Shown here in pieces: positions 35,892-44,941 of a stretch of DNA of 64,000 nt. This DNA comes from Paenibacillus sp. PAMC 26794 (GTDB taxonomy: Bacteria > Bacillota > Bacilli > Paenibacillales > Paenibacillaceae). The notes beneath the pieces are model-generated. The model saw only the letters and a program-made list of their open reading frames with translations, was not told the origin of the DNA and searched no databases. Where the stretch lies: assembly GCF_000316035.1 (NCBI RefSeq), contig NZ_ANHX01000021.1:90906-154905 (forward strand), in the 5' to 3' direction. A program made the translations under genes and the position numbers. How positions within the stretch are numbered: position 1 is the first letter of the stretch; each line of letters begins with the position of its first letter.

Positions 35892-37703
35892 TTGAAACTC
35901 ATTCAGTGGATTGCTTCAAGCCTCAGGCTTAAATTACTCAGCATGTTTATCATCCTCAGTTCAGTACCACTGATCGTAGTTGGATTGATTTCTTACCACA
36001 AATCCTATACGGTCGTATCCAATCATAACAAGGCCACGACACAACTGGTTGCCGACCAGCTTGCCCGGAACATTGACATCTTGTTTGAGGATACGGAACG
36101 GCTACTCGAACTGGGCAAGAACCCGCAAGTACTTCAATACCTGTATTCTCAATCGGAGTCCTACCCGGAAGCCAAAGCCATCCTCCAGACATACAATCTT
36201 TATCGGGAAACCTACAAGTATGACAAGGTACTTAATATCTCATTCGTGAATTTTTATGGAAAAGGCATAAGTGAACGAAAAGGCGTGTTCAAGCTGGAAC
36301 GAAATCCGCTGCGTAACCCGTACTTCAAGTATCTGATACAGTATCCGGATGCCATTCTGCGCATCCCTCATTCTGCAGCCTATGCCGAATATAACAGGCT
36401 GGATGGGTTTGCTTACCCTAAACAGAATGCGCTTTCAATTATAACCACGGTCAAAGAGCGGATTACACATGAGGTCATCGGGTTCATAGTAATTGATTTG
36501 AATGATTCGTTCATTGATGATTTTTTGACGAATACCCCCATTAAGGATTCCGGTTTTTTCTATATTAGTGATCAACACGGAAATACACTCTTCAGGCCGG
36601 ATGCCACACCGGCATCCATAACCATGATGGATCAGATCCGATCGATCCCTTTACATCTACAGCACGACAGCTTTATCCTGTCCGCAGGATCCAAGCCCCA
36701 GTTTGTTGTATACAGCACCTCAAAACAGACCGGATGGAAAATGATCGGGGTAGCTCCTTATCAGGAAATCATTGCTGAGGCCAATAGCATTCGCCAATTG
36801 ATCATCATTACGGTTTTGTTGAGTGCTTTCTTTGCGATATCGTTATATTTTTTCCTGAATAATCGACTGATTCTTCCCATCCGGATTCTGATGAACAAGA
36901 TGCGTAAAGCTGCAAACGGTTACTTGGAAGCCAAAGTCACACCACACGGCTCGGACGAAATTGCTGATCTGGGCAAAAGCTTCAATGTGATGCTGGATAA
37001 GCTCAAAACACTAATCGAAAAGAGCATTCGAGAGAATGAACAGGTGAAAATAGCTGAACTACGTACGCTGCAAGCTCAAATCAACCCTCATTTCCTGTAT
37101 AACACGTTGGAATCTATTCTATGGATGGCTGAAGCAGAGAAAAAAGAAAATGTAATCAAACTTGTGCAGGCCCTCTCGAAGTTCTTTCGTTTGAGTCTGA
37201 ACAAAGGATTCGACTGGGTATCCATTCAAACCGAGCTTGAACATGCGCGGAGTTACTTAGTTATTCAACAGATGAGGTACCACGATATTCTCACCTACGA
37301 GATCAGCGTTGATCGTGAGCTTCAGGATTATCCCATTTTGAAAATGACGCTGCAGCCCCTGATTGAAAACGCGCTCTACCATGGGATCAAGAACAAACGC
37401 GGTCAAGGGCTGATATCCATACACGGATATGTAGAGGACAATAGCATCATTCTCACCGTACAGGACAACGGAATCGGCATGTCTGCGGATCGATTGGCAC
37501 AATTACGTGAAGAGCTGGAGAAGCCGGCCGGTTCCCGTTCACCCCAAGATGACGAGCAGGAAGGCGGATTCGGTCTGCTTAATGTACATCACCGGATTCG
37601 ACTCTATTTCGGACCAGCTTATGGTGTTGAAATGGAAAGTACGTATATGGAAGGCAGTACATTTATGATTCGTATCCCCAAATGCAAGGAGGTTAACCGT
37701 TGA
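35892..37703 (+). CDS. YesM/YtfQ-linked sensor histidine kinase
   Basis: The 603-aa protein is taken from TTG 35892, nine bases after GGAG; ATG 35877 has no ribosome site. It has a first membrane helix (about 10-35), an extracytoplasmic sensor region, a second helix near 300-322, a HAMP linker (about 325-378), the His_kinase domain with phospho-acceptor QAQINPHFLYNTLESI (His near residue 400) and a HATPase region (LIENALYHGIKNK, DNGIGM, GGFGLLNVHHRIRLYFG). It should phosphorylate the response regulator encoded 4 bp downstream. Its place next to ytfQ suggests it controls the transporter. Confidence 0.93.
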   Translation: MKLIQWIASSLRLKLLSMFIILSSVPLIVVGLISYHKSYTVVSNHNKATTQLVADQLARNIDILFEDTERLLELGKNPQVLQYLYSQSESYPEAKAILQTYNLYRETYKYDKVLNISFVNFYGKGISERKGVFKLERNPLRNPYFKYLIQYPDAILRIPHSAAYAEYNRLDGFAYPKQNALSIITTVKERITHEVIGFIVIDLNDSFIDDFLTNTPIKDSGFFYISDQHGNTLFRPDATPASITMMDQIRSIPLHLQHDSFILSAGSKPQFVVYSTSKQTGWKMIGVAPYQEIIAEANSIRQLIIITVLLSAFFAISLYFFLNNRLILPIRILMNKMRKAANGYLEAKVTPHGSDEIADLGKSFNVMLDKLKTLIEKSIRENEQVKIAELRTLQAQINPHFLYNTLESILWMAEAEKKENVIKLVQALSKFFRLSLNKGFDWVSIQTELEHARSYLVIQQMRYHDILTYEISVDRELQDYPILKMTLQPLIENALYHGIKNKRGQGLISIHGYVEDNSIILTVQDNGIGMSADRLAQLREELEKPAGSRSPQDDEQEGGFGLLNVHHRIRLYFGPAYGVEMESTYMEGSTFMIRIPKCKEVNR

Positions 37704-39298
37704 AAAAGGTGATGATCGTGGATGACGAAATTGGAATTCGGGAGAATATACGCAGCTGCATCGATTGGGAAAAGGAAGGTTTTCACTATTGCGGGGATGC
37801 ACCCGACGGCGAGCTTGCATTACCTTTAATTCATGAATGGGCTCCGGATATTCTGATTACAGATATCAAAATGCCATTTATGAACGGATTGGAACTGACC
37901 TCCATCGTTCGCACTCAACAACCTGATATCAAAATCATTATCATGAGCGGTCATGATGAATTCAGCTATGCCCAGGAGGCCATCCGGCTTGGTGTGACCG
38001 AGTACTGTCTAAAGCCCATTAGCGCAGCAGAGTTAATCCAAATGCTGCATAAGGTCAGCAAACAAATGGATGAAGAACACCAACGCATGACAAGCCGAAC
38101 GATCACCAAGGAAAAACTGCTGGCCGATCTGTGCGGAGGACTCATCGGTACAACCGATGCGATTGAATCAGCCAAACAACTCTCACTTCCTCTCTCGGCC
38201 AGGTATTATACAATTGTCATTATCGACGTTCGATTAACAGATGATTCCCGGGAGCCGGAATCCCTGATGAAGAAGCTGCTTCCCATACTGGAGGAAACTC
38301 GTGATCCCCACGTCGAACTTCTTCCTTATATTCGAAGCCGAACCGAGTTGGTGCTTCTGCTCAAGTATCACTCCGATGACAGCATATCCGTATATCTGGA
38401 GCAGCTTCGCGGGCGGGTTCGTATGGAACTTGAGCATACATTCAAATGTAATATTATTCTGGGCATTGGCAGTCAACAGGAACGTCTGCAAGGAATTCAT
38501 GTCTCTTATCTGGAAGCGGAGGAGGATAAATATATTAATCGACTTACCCTTCAGAACAGAGCTTCTCTACGTGAAATTAACCTGGAAGAGCAAACGACTC
38601 TTTTTCTCGACAGGAATTCGTTTCTTGAATTTCTCAAGATCGGCAGCCCCAATCTGCGAGATCATTTTGTGCAGGAGTTTGCCGCTCCATTACAGTCCTT
38701 CGACTGGAAGTCCTCATCGTATGGTTTCTATCTGTTGAATGATCTTACGCTGGAGTCGTTTCGGCTTGCGAATCAACTATTCCGCATGAGTGACCATTCG
38801 GATGAGAACATTACTTCCCTGCAGCAGACGATCCGGAAGATCACGTGCTGGGAGGATTGCACCCAATATCTGTGTTCCCTGCTTAACCTGTTATGGCAGA
38901 GAAGAGCAGCGTGCTCCGGAAAATACAGTGATGTCATTGATCAGGTGAAAGCCTATGTATCCCGTGAATACAATAACGAACAGGTCTCGTTGAAGATGAT
39001 TTCTGCACACGTCAGAATCAGTCCAAGTCATCTAAGCAAGATTTTCAGTCAGGAAACCGGTCAAACGATAACGGAGTATCTAACCCAGATTCGAATCGGT
39101 AAAGCCAAGGAGCTGCTGAAAACAACCAACAACAAAACCTTTGAGATTGCTTACAAAGTCGGTTACAACGATTCTCACTATTTTTCTAATATATTCAAGA
39201 AAACAACAGGTTTTACACCAAGAGAATACCGAACTCAAGGGACTGAGGAATCGCAGGCCGGACCATCAGATATGAGAAAAGAGCCAATGTATGAATAA
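37700..39298 (+). CDS. YesN-type response regulator with AraC DNA-binding domain
   Basis: The 532-aa protein starts with TTG, seven bases after AAGGAGG, overlapping the kinase stop. The receiver domain (about 1-120) has VDDE, phospho-acceptor Asp55 in ILITDIKMP, and the Lys in CLKPIS. The middle third is a linker region typical of YesN proteins. The C-terminal 100 residues are an AraC helix-turn-helix pair (VSLKMISAHVRISPSHLSKIFSQETGQTI, VGYNDSHYFSNIFKKTTGFTPREYR). It probably activates ytfQRT-yjfF. Confidence 0.95.
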   Translation: MKKVMIVDDEIGIRENIRSCIDWEKEGFHYCGDAPDGELALPLIHEWAPDILITDIKMPFMNGLELTSIVRTQQPDIKIIIMSGHDEFSYAQEAIRLGVTEYCLKPISAAELIQMLHKVSKQMDEEHQRMTSRTITKEKLLADLCGGLIGTTDAIESAKQLSLPLSARYYTIVIIDVRLTDDSREPESLMKKLLPILEETRDPHVELLPYIRSRTELVLLLKYHSDDSISVYLEQLRGRVRMELEHTFKCNIILGIGSQQERLQGIHVSYLEAEEDKYINRLTLQNRASLREINLEEQTTLFLDRNSFLEFLKIGSPNLRDHFVQEFAAPLQSFDWKSSSYGFYLLNDLTLESFRLANQLFRMSDHSDENITSLQQTIRKITCWEDCTQYLCSLLNLLWQRRAACSGKYSDVIDQVKAYVSREYNNEQVSLKMISAHVRISPSHLSKIFSQETGQTITEYLTQIRIGKAKELLKTTNNKTFEIAYKVGYNDSHYFSNIFKKTTGFTPREYRTQGTEESQAGPSDMRKEPMYE

Positions 39299-40256
39299 AG
39301 CCAAATTTGCACTTTTACTTACACTAATACTGCTGTTCCCGATGATCATTTCATCCGGTTCGGCACACATTCGTCCACAGCAGATGGCTGTAACACTTCC
39401 TGCAACTTCACCCGTAGAGAAATCTGCAGCGAGCAAAACTTTTGGTATCATTTATCCAATGACGTATCCAACCTATGAGATGATCACGAAGGATGCAACG
39501 GAGTATGCAGGGAAACACAATATCACGTTAATTGTAAATGCCCCTGATGAAGCCAATACCGAACAACAGATCCGTATCATGGAGAATATGATCAAACAGC
39601 ATGTGGACGGGATAGCTATATCTCCTGTGGATGCTGCTGCACTTACTCCCGTTATTGATGCAGCCCAAGCTGCGGGTATTCCTGTCATTACATTTGAGTC
39701 AGATGTCCCAACCAGTCATCGAATCGCTTATGTGGGCGCTGATAACTATCGCACTGGCCAGCAATTCGCGATGACGACTACACGACTCCTGCATAATCAA
39801 GGCATGATTCTTGTCGAGAATGGCTTGGAGGAGATGCAAGGTTTGCAGCAGCGGCTTAATGGATTCATTGATTATATCCGCAGTGAAACAGACATCGAAA
39901 TCTTGGAAGTTCGTTATCATCAAGGGAATGAAGATCAAGCCATGTCCGATATGGAGAACATGATTCAAGCTCACCCTCACTTCAATGCGATTATCGGGCT
40001 CGATTTTGTTTCTGTCTCTGCCTCTACCCTGATCTGGAAAGCAAAAGGCCTTAACCGGCATTTAATCGCGTTTGGTGACAGCCCAACCAGCGAAAACGGG
40101 TTGCTCAACGGTCAATTGTCTGCCGTTATTTCGCAGAATGAAGAAGTCTGGGGTACCAAAATGATGGAGACCCTGTTACTCGCTAGCGACGGTGTGCCTG
40201 TGAAGGAATTTATTGATACGGGGATCATTGAAATAAACCAGGAAGCAATTAATTAA
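39291..40256 (+). CDS. Sugar-binding sensor protein of the three-component system
   Basis: The 321-aa protein has an N-terminal uncleaved or cleaved signal segment (about 5-24) with no lipobox Cys, then a periplasmic-binding type I domain (FGIIYPMTYPTYEMITKDATEYAG, IENGLEEMQG-like loop, IAFGDSPTSENGLLNGQLSAVISQNEE). It overlaps the response regulator gene by 8 bp. In such kinase-regulator-binding protein trios the binding protein presents the sugar to the kinase. It differs clearly from the two YtfQ-like transporter proteins nearby. Confidence 0.87.
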   Translation: MNKAKFALLLTLILLFPMIISSGSAHIRPQQMAVTLPATSPVEKSAASKTFGIIYPMTYPTYEMITKDATEYAGKHNITLIVNAPDEANTEQQIRIMENMIKQHVDGIAISPVDAAALTPVIDAAQAAGIPVITFESDVPTSHRIAYVGADNYRTGQQFAMTTTRLLHNQGMILVENGLEEMQGLQQRLNGFIDYIRSETDIEILEVRYHQGNEDQAMSDMENMIQAHPHFNAIIGLDFVSVSASTLIWKAKGLNRHLIAFGDSPTSENGLLNGQLSAVISQNEEVWGTKMMETLLLASDGVPVKEFIDTGIIEINQEAIN

Positions 40257-40309
40257 GGGGATGTCCTCCTGTCATTCTGATGACAAGAGGACATCCCCAT
40301 TTAAATTTT
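40257..40309 (+). terminator. Terminator of the three-component operon
   Basis: GGGGATGTCCTC / GAGGACATCCCC with an inner TGTCAT / GATGACA stem starts immediately after the stop codon and is followed by ATTTAAATTTT. It may also work for the minus-strand GNAT that ends at 40392. Confidence 0.9.
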
Positions 40310-40391
40310 CGTACACGTAGTTATTACATCCGTTCATCGAAGTGTTCCTCAAGAAAGATGAAGCTCAAGTATGATGATCCCTTTTGCGAAG

Positions 40392-40916
40392 TCATTTTTT
40401 CCATTCGTTTTCTAATATGCTCATCTCCATAAGATTCCAGAAGGCATCTTCATATCTTCTTGCATCACGAATAAGTCCTTCTTGTACAAAGCCCGCTTTT
40501 TCATAACATCGGATGGCTGAGACATTAAAATCAAATACGCCCAGACTGATCCGGTGTAACTTCTCCTCTTCAAATCCAATTCGAAGTGCCTCATCGATCA
40601 TTTGCTTCCCATAACCTTTACCCTGATATGACTTTCCAACAAGTACCTTACCGATACGCCCTGAACGATTATATCGATCGATACCGCCAAGAGCAATATG
40701 GCCCACAATCTCCTGAGTCGATTCATCCATCACTTTATATATGAACTTATTTGAAGTGTTCTTATCATTGGCACCATGCAAATAATCTGACAGCTGTTCT
40801 CTGGAAAGTGGATAATGGAACTGAGGGCCGGCCCACTGGAGCAAAAATGCTTCATCCCCACTCCATTCAATCAGTTGATCAAAATCTTCCGGTTCAAAGT
40901 ATTGGAATGTAATCAT
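40392..40916 (-). CDS. GNAT-family N-acetyltransferase (RimJ/RimL type)
   Basis: The 174-aa protein shows HIALGGIDRYNRSGRIGKVLVGKSYQGKGYGKQMIDEALRIGFEE (cofactor loop QGKGYG) and NVSAIRCYEKAGFVQEGLIRDARRY. Substrate unknown. A GGGGCGG-type ribosome site lies just upstream. Confidence 0.88.
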   Translation of the reverse strand: MITFQYFEPEDFDQLIEWSGDEAFLLQWAGPQFHYPLSREQLSDYLHGANDKNTSNKFIYKVMDESTQEIVGHIALGGIDRYNRSGRIGKVLVGKSYQGKGYGKQMIDEALRIGFEEEKLHRISLGVFDFNVSAIRCYEKAGFVQEGLIRDARRYEDAFWNLMEMSILENEWKK

Positions 40917-41068
40917 GTATATCCGCCCCTTCTTTTTTATGTCATATCATATCCTATTTCAGTTCTCTTGTATCGTCATAATTATGAGTTTCATCTCCTA
41001 GCTTGGGAATCACCTCTTCAATCATTTTCGAGATCGTCCCTAAGATCCAAAGCGCGTGTGATTTGGCA

Positions 41069-41515
41069 CTACTTGCATCTTAGAAGCCGAACGACTTCGC
41101 CATCGATCAATCCCTCACTTACGCTGTGAAAACTAAGTGATTCATACAGATTCCCGGCGATACCATTTTCCGGCCTGTGCCCAATCATGATGCTTTTGCA
41201 ATTCAGCGATTCTTTCATTAGATCAATTAACATCCTCAACGCTTCTCTTCCATAACCTCTGCCCTGATATCTTGTATCTATCATTAGAGCAAAAAGCCAG
41301 TAGTTATCCTCATGATCCGGCTTATCTGAGTACACAGCAAATCCAACCAGATCCGAATCAAAATAGATGGCCATGGGTTGAAAATCGTTCACTACTTTGG
41401 ATTCAGCAATCCAATATACAACCGGAGCGGGAAAACTTTTTTTCTGTTCTTCCGTTACATTCAGTTGAGTACATGCATACCAATTATCCACCGATACACG
41501 TTTTAAATGAATCAT
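41069..41515 (-). CDS. GNAT-family N-acetyltransferase (spermidine acetyltransferase-like)
   Basis: This 148-aa protein has the loop DTRYQGRGYGREALRMLIDLM and GIAGNLYESLSF, close in layout to the GNATs at 22530 and 23098. Ribosome site GAGGAGG lies nine bases upstream. A 19-codon leader-like ORF and a two-layer hairpin precede it (41546-41644), suggesting translation- or attenuation-based control. Confidence 0.88.
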   Translation of the reverse strand: MIHLKRVSVDNWYACTQLNVTEEQKKSFPAPVVYWIAESKVVNDFQPMAIYFDSDLVGFAVYSDKPDHEDNYWLFALMIDTRYQGRGYGREALRMLIDLMKESLNCKSIMIGHRPENGIAGNLYESLSFHSVSEGLIDGEVVRLLRCK

Positions 41516-41545
41516 AAATTGAAATTCCTCCTCGTGAAAATTACA

Positions 41546-41582
41546 CAGAGGAATCCCTCGGAACCCTTCCTTGGGTCCTCTG
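41546..41582 (-). promoter_or_regulatory. Two-layer hairpin between a leader ORF and a GNAT gene
   Basis: On the minus strand CAGAGGA pairs with TCCTCTG, enclosing an inner ACCC / GGGT stem. It begins two bases after the leader ORF stop and ends 30 nt before the GNAT start. No long T tract follows, so it could mask or expose a downstream site rather than terminate. Confidence 0.45.
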
Positions 41583-41584
41583 CG

Positions 41585-41644
41585 CTAGACAAAAACACCT
41601 CTTGCAACTTCATTTCTTCTACTCGGATTCGTAATGTTTCTCAT
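41585..41644 (-). CDS. 19-aa leader-peptide-like small ORF
   Basis: AAAGGAG lies nine bases before an ATG that opens MRNITNPSRRNEVARGVFV and a stop. The strong ribosome site, very short length and hairpin right behind it are typical of leader peptides that control antibiotic-resistance genes by ribosome stalling. The downstream gene is a GNAT. No function is proven; chance is possible but the ribosome site is among the better ones in this region. Confidence 0.45.
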   Translation of the reverse strand: MRNITNPSRRNEVARGVFV

Positions 41645-41697
41645 ATCACATCACTCCTTTCACGTTGTTACGCAAACTTCTTGCGACTTCAATCACC

Positions 41698-42636
41698 TCA
41701 AACTAGACCCTTGATCTCTGATAGTTCAGGAGTATGTTTGACAACTTCAGCTATTTCATAAGCTGCGTTAGCTGATAATGCAGCTTTAAATGCCTCAGTC
41801 CCTCTTGTCTTCCAGATCGAATATATCCATTTGGAAAAACCATATGCATTCATGTGGTGACCACGTTCCTGTATCTGCATAAACAATTTCACACTTTCCA
41901 CATACCTTTCGATATCCGTTAAAATACAGGCCAAATTGTTTAACGCAATGGTGATATCTCTCTGCGAATTTCTGGAGACATTAATATCCTCCCAGCTGCC
42001 GACCACTTCATCTTTTCTTGAAATCCGTATTGCTCCATCATTCATTTCATCAATCCAGTCCATCGTTTCGTTCAAAAGAGCTTCGACTCCCGCAACCTCC
42101 CCGGCATGATACAGATAGGCCAGACGCTGTTGGTTATATGTAATCCGGGCAAAAAGAATATTGGACCATGTCTCATCTTCTTGTATGAGTTGGTTCATAT
42201 TTTCAAGCACACTGCCCATTTCACTGTATCTCTCCAATACCCAAAGCGAACCACCCAAAGCCCGATGGCTCTCGAATCGAACACCTCGGTTGGTATCCAA
42301 CTTCGGGGCATAATCACAAGCATATTGGTACCAATCGATCCAATGATCAAAGTAGTTCCCCAGAGATAATGACAACGCTTGTGTCGAATCCGAAACGATC
42401 CAGTGTAACTGCTCCGGGGCGAGATTTTCTTTTCCCCATTTGAAGAATTCCCGATGATTGGCATAAAGCGGTTCCGGCTCTCTTAACATGGCATAACCAT
42501 CGGAAATATTCCAGTAGACCCAGCCTCGTTCATGGACAGACAATTTCCTGGATTGTTCGAAGTTTTTCAGTAACTCAATCATACCTTGATGATCCCCTCG
42601 AACTACTAATTCCTGAAAAGATTGAACGATATTCAT
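41698..42636 (-). CDS. Helical-repeat hypothetical protein
   Basis: The 312-aa protein starts at 42636, six bases after GGAGG. It is helix-rich with TPR-like aromatic and Ala pairs (HERGWVYWNISDGYAML, ITIALNNLACILTDIERYVESVKLFMQI). No signal or membrane segment. I do not recognise a specific family; a scaffold or regulatory role is typical of such folds. Confidence 0.65.
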   Translation of the reverse strand: MNIVQSFQELVVRGDHQGMIELLKNFEQSRKLSVHERGWVYWNISDGYAMLREPEPLYANHREFFKWGKENLAPEQLHWIVSDSTQALSLSLGNYFDHWIDWYQYACDYAPKLDTNRGVRFESHRALGGSLWVLERYSEMGSVLENMNQLIQEDETWSNILFARITYNQQRLAYLYHAGEVAGVEALLNETMDWIDEMNDGAIRISRKDEVVGSWEDINVSRNSQRDITIALNNLACILTDIERYVESVKLFMQIQERGHHMNAYGFSKWIYSIWKTRGTEAFKAALSANAAYEIAEVVKHTPELSEIKGLV

Positions 42637-42670
42637 CCCCATCCTCCGTCCCTAATTAGTTTCAACCCAG

Positions 42671-43498
42671 CTATGTCAATGGCTTCGTGCCGCAAGCTGT
42701 AATGAAATTCATCATGGCATAGGCTTCCGGCGAATGATTTATCGCTTCAGAAGCTTGTTGCAGCTGAGCAAATTCCTCCGAACTGATCACACCTTTTTCA
42801 GCAAAATGTACAAAACGATTAAGATTAAACTGCTGCTTAAACCCTTCTATGCCTAACAGATCACTATGTTGAAGGACAGAATCAATGTCAACATCGATGT
42901 ATCCACTCTCAGAAAGGAGACGCGGCAGACTTCTGCCAATTAAGCGATTACCTCCATGTTGTGCCACATAGTCCGAAATTTTCATTAATACCGTATGCAA
43001 AGCAGGAACATCAGGATTCACTGCTCCAAAAACTCCGTCATCCACATCAATAATGGCAAGACGGCCGCCAGGCTTCAGTACACGATATATCTCTTGTACA
43101 GCTTCATCAGGATTGTTCAAATGAAGAAAGATAAGTCTTGCCACGACAAAATCAAAAGAATCATCAGGCAGATCCATCTGATAGATGGAAGACTCTACAA
43201 ATTGCAATCGCTTGGAAGGAATATCATTCAGCCGTTCTTTGGCTTGTGCTTGCAGTGAACGATCAATCTCAAGCGAGGTAAGCTCGCTGTCCGGCAGACT
43301 GTTCAATAATTGCTCTGTAATGTAACCTGGTCCGCTTCCGACCTCCAATACACGCATTCCATTTTTCAAACCATACCACTCTAGATTTCGGAATTCTTTG
43401 GACCACCCCATTACCGCCTGCATCTTTAACCTCTCTAATTCCTCTTGTAAACTTAACACTGCCGTTTGGATACTGTATGTTGAACGCGGATCACTCAT
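42671..43498 (-). CDS. SAM-dependent methyltransferase (UbiE-like)
   Basis: The 275-aa protein has motif I VLEVGSGPGYITEQLLNSL, the acidic LTSLEIDRSLQ, FDFVVARLIFLHLNNP and LKPGGRLAIIDVDDG, the classic order of Methyltransf_11 enzymes. Substrate unknown. Its ribosome site is AGGAGAG. It lies 34 bp upstream of the helical-repeat gene. Confidence 0.9.
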   Translation of the reverse strand: MSDPRSTYSIQTAVLSLQEELERLKMQAVMGWSKEFRNLEWYGLKNGMRVLEVGSGPGYITEQLLNSLPDSELTSLEIDRSLQAQAKERLNDIPSKRLQFVESSIYQMDLPDDSFDFVVARLIFLHLNNPDEAVQEIYRVLKPGGRLAIIDVDDGVFGAVNPDVPALHTVLMKISDYVAQHGGNRLIGRSLPRLLSESGYIDVDIDSVLQHSDLLGIEGFKQQFNLNRFVHFAEKGVISSEEFAQLQQASEAINHSPEAYAMMNFITACGTKPLT

Positions 43499-43542
43499 AT
43501 ATTCTCTCCTGTACTTCAGTAGAATAATAAAAACATATATTC

Positions 43543-44177
43543 TTAGACCTTTTTCTTCCCTAGAAAAAGAGCAACCTTATGTTGTTTCTCTATCGTTCCA
43601 CCTGCAGCATCAATGGAATGTTTGATTCGCTCTAGAAGTGAACGCCGAACATCAATAGAAAGCTGCTGATGTTTGGAGTTGGTATTTAATAAAGCGACAT
43701 ATTCTTCGCTGGAGCAAGTCTGTATCCAGCTATACTCCTTAACCTCAATATCCGTGAACAAGCCGGATTTTTCTGTTATTTCTTTACGCTCCTGGATAAC
43801 TTCATCTGGCGAAGGATAGTGCGAATCATCGAGATGAGGGGCTAATGCTGTGTAGTGGGAACGAATTTCATTGTGCAGCTGGTCATAGACCGGTACATGA
43901 ATCGTCCAGAAAAGTCCAATGCCGCCTGTATTCTCTAGCAATTCCCAAGCCCGGTGGTAACCGACTTCCGGATCAATGAAGTGAAAGGCCGTTCCTGACA
44001 CAATCAATTGAAATAGCTTTCCTTCGCCTGCCCCGTTCCGCAGCCAATCTCAAGAATGGAATCCTCTTTATTAAGATTCAGGTATGTAAAAATATCATCA
44101 AACATTTCACTCGGATAGACGGGTCTATATCGTTCATATTCATTTGCTACGAGATTAAACGTTTCCTTATTTTCCAT
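43543..44177 (-). pseudogene. SAM-dependent methyltransferase broken by an internal deletion
   Basis: The first frame (from 44177, MENKETFNLVANEY) reaches motif I SILEIGCGTGQ and then stops at 44004. The rest of the protein (LFQLIVSGTAFHFIDPEVGYHRAWELL onward) continues in another frame to 43543. In related proteins some 40-50 residues separate GCGTG from the xxxIVSGxAFHxIDP segment; here they are gone, and the junction near 44010 is out of frame. The C-terminal piece has only a TTG start without a ribosome site. The enzyme cannot be made whole. Confidence 0.8.
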
Positions 44178-44311
44178 TTCAACAGCCCCCATTTCAATCG
44201 CGGTTATATACTCCTATTTACAAGGACTAAATTTCCCATACTGAATAAACTTCTGCCTGAATCCACTGTAATCCCATTACTCGTACATTGCGCTGTATCT
44301 CCTCTCCTGGA

Positions 44312-44893
44312 TTACTGTAGTCGGTGCTCAACTTCATTAACCCAATCTCCTTCTTCGTCGGCCAGTAAAGTCTCCCAGCCAAGTAGCTTAGCCGAATGTA
44401 AATTTTTCTCTTGATCATCTATAAATAGAACCTCTTCTCCAGCTACCAGGAAGGTTTCGACCCGTTGGTATATCTCAATCTCAGGTTTGCATAAACCCAC
44501 TTGATTAGAGATGGTTACACTTTTGGTAAATGAGCTTAAACGGCTCAGATTCGGCTCAATCCATTCCTTACAATGATTGCTGAGCAGATGGATATCGGCG
44601 GACTCACTCCATCGCTCAAGGTATTGAGCGGCTGGTAAGGGAACAATTGAATTGTATAAGATGTCTTTCGCTCGGCTTATTGATAATTCGGGATATATCT
44701 CCTTCAACGATTGCCAGAACTCTTCTTCCCTCATCATTCCTGTCCAGAGCTTTCGTTTGATTCCTGCAAAATGTACTTTCAAAGATTCTGCGGATAGGTT
44801 GGTTTCCTGACTCATACCTTTCCAACACGTCAACGACATATTACTTAACAAAACACCTGCGATATCTAAAACGATCTGTGGTCTGCCTTTCAT
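44312..44893 (-). CDS. HAD-superfamily hydrolase (subfamily IA)
   Basis: The 193-aa product starts at 44893 (MKGRPQIV) behind GGGGG. It has motif I VLDIAGVLLSN, motif II IHLLSNHCKEW, the Lys in NQVGLCKPEIEIY and motif III VLFIDDQEKNLHSAKLLGW. The overall form is like YihX/epoxide-hydrolase N-terminal phosphatases. The second Asp of the usual DxD is replaced by Ala, which is common in this branch reading DxxGVL. Substrate unknown. Confidence 0.85.
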   Translation of the reverse strand: MKGRPQIVLDIAGVLLSNMSLTCWKGMSQETNLSAESLKVHFAGIKRKLWTGMMREEEFWQSLKEIYPELSISRAKDILYNSIVPLPAAQYLERWSESADIHLLSNHCKEWIEPNLSRLSSFTKSVTISNQVGLCKPEIEIYQRVETFLVAGEEVLFIDDQEKNLHSAKLLGWETLLADEEGDWVNEVEHRLQ

Positions 44894-44941
44894 TTTATCG
44901 ACCCCCAAGTTCATCTAATACGACGTATAACGGGCCTCAAG

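Noticed and set aside
41546..41582. T-box or riboswitch upstream of the GNAT
   Set aside because: No T-box bulge or conserved riboswitch elements seen; a leader-peptide hairpin fits better.
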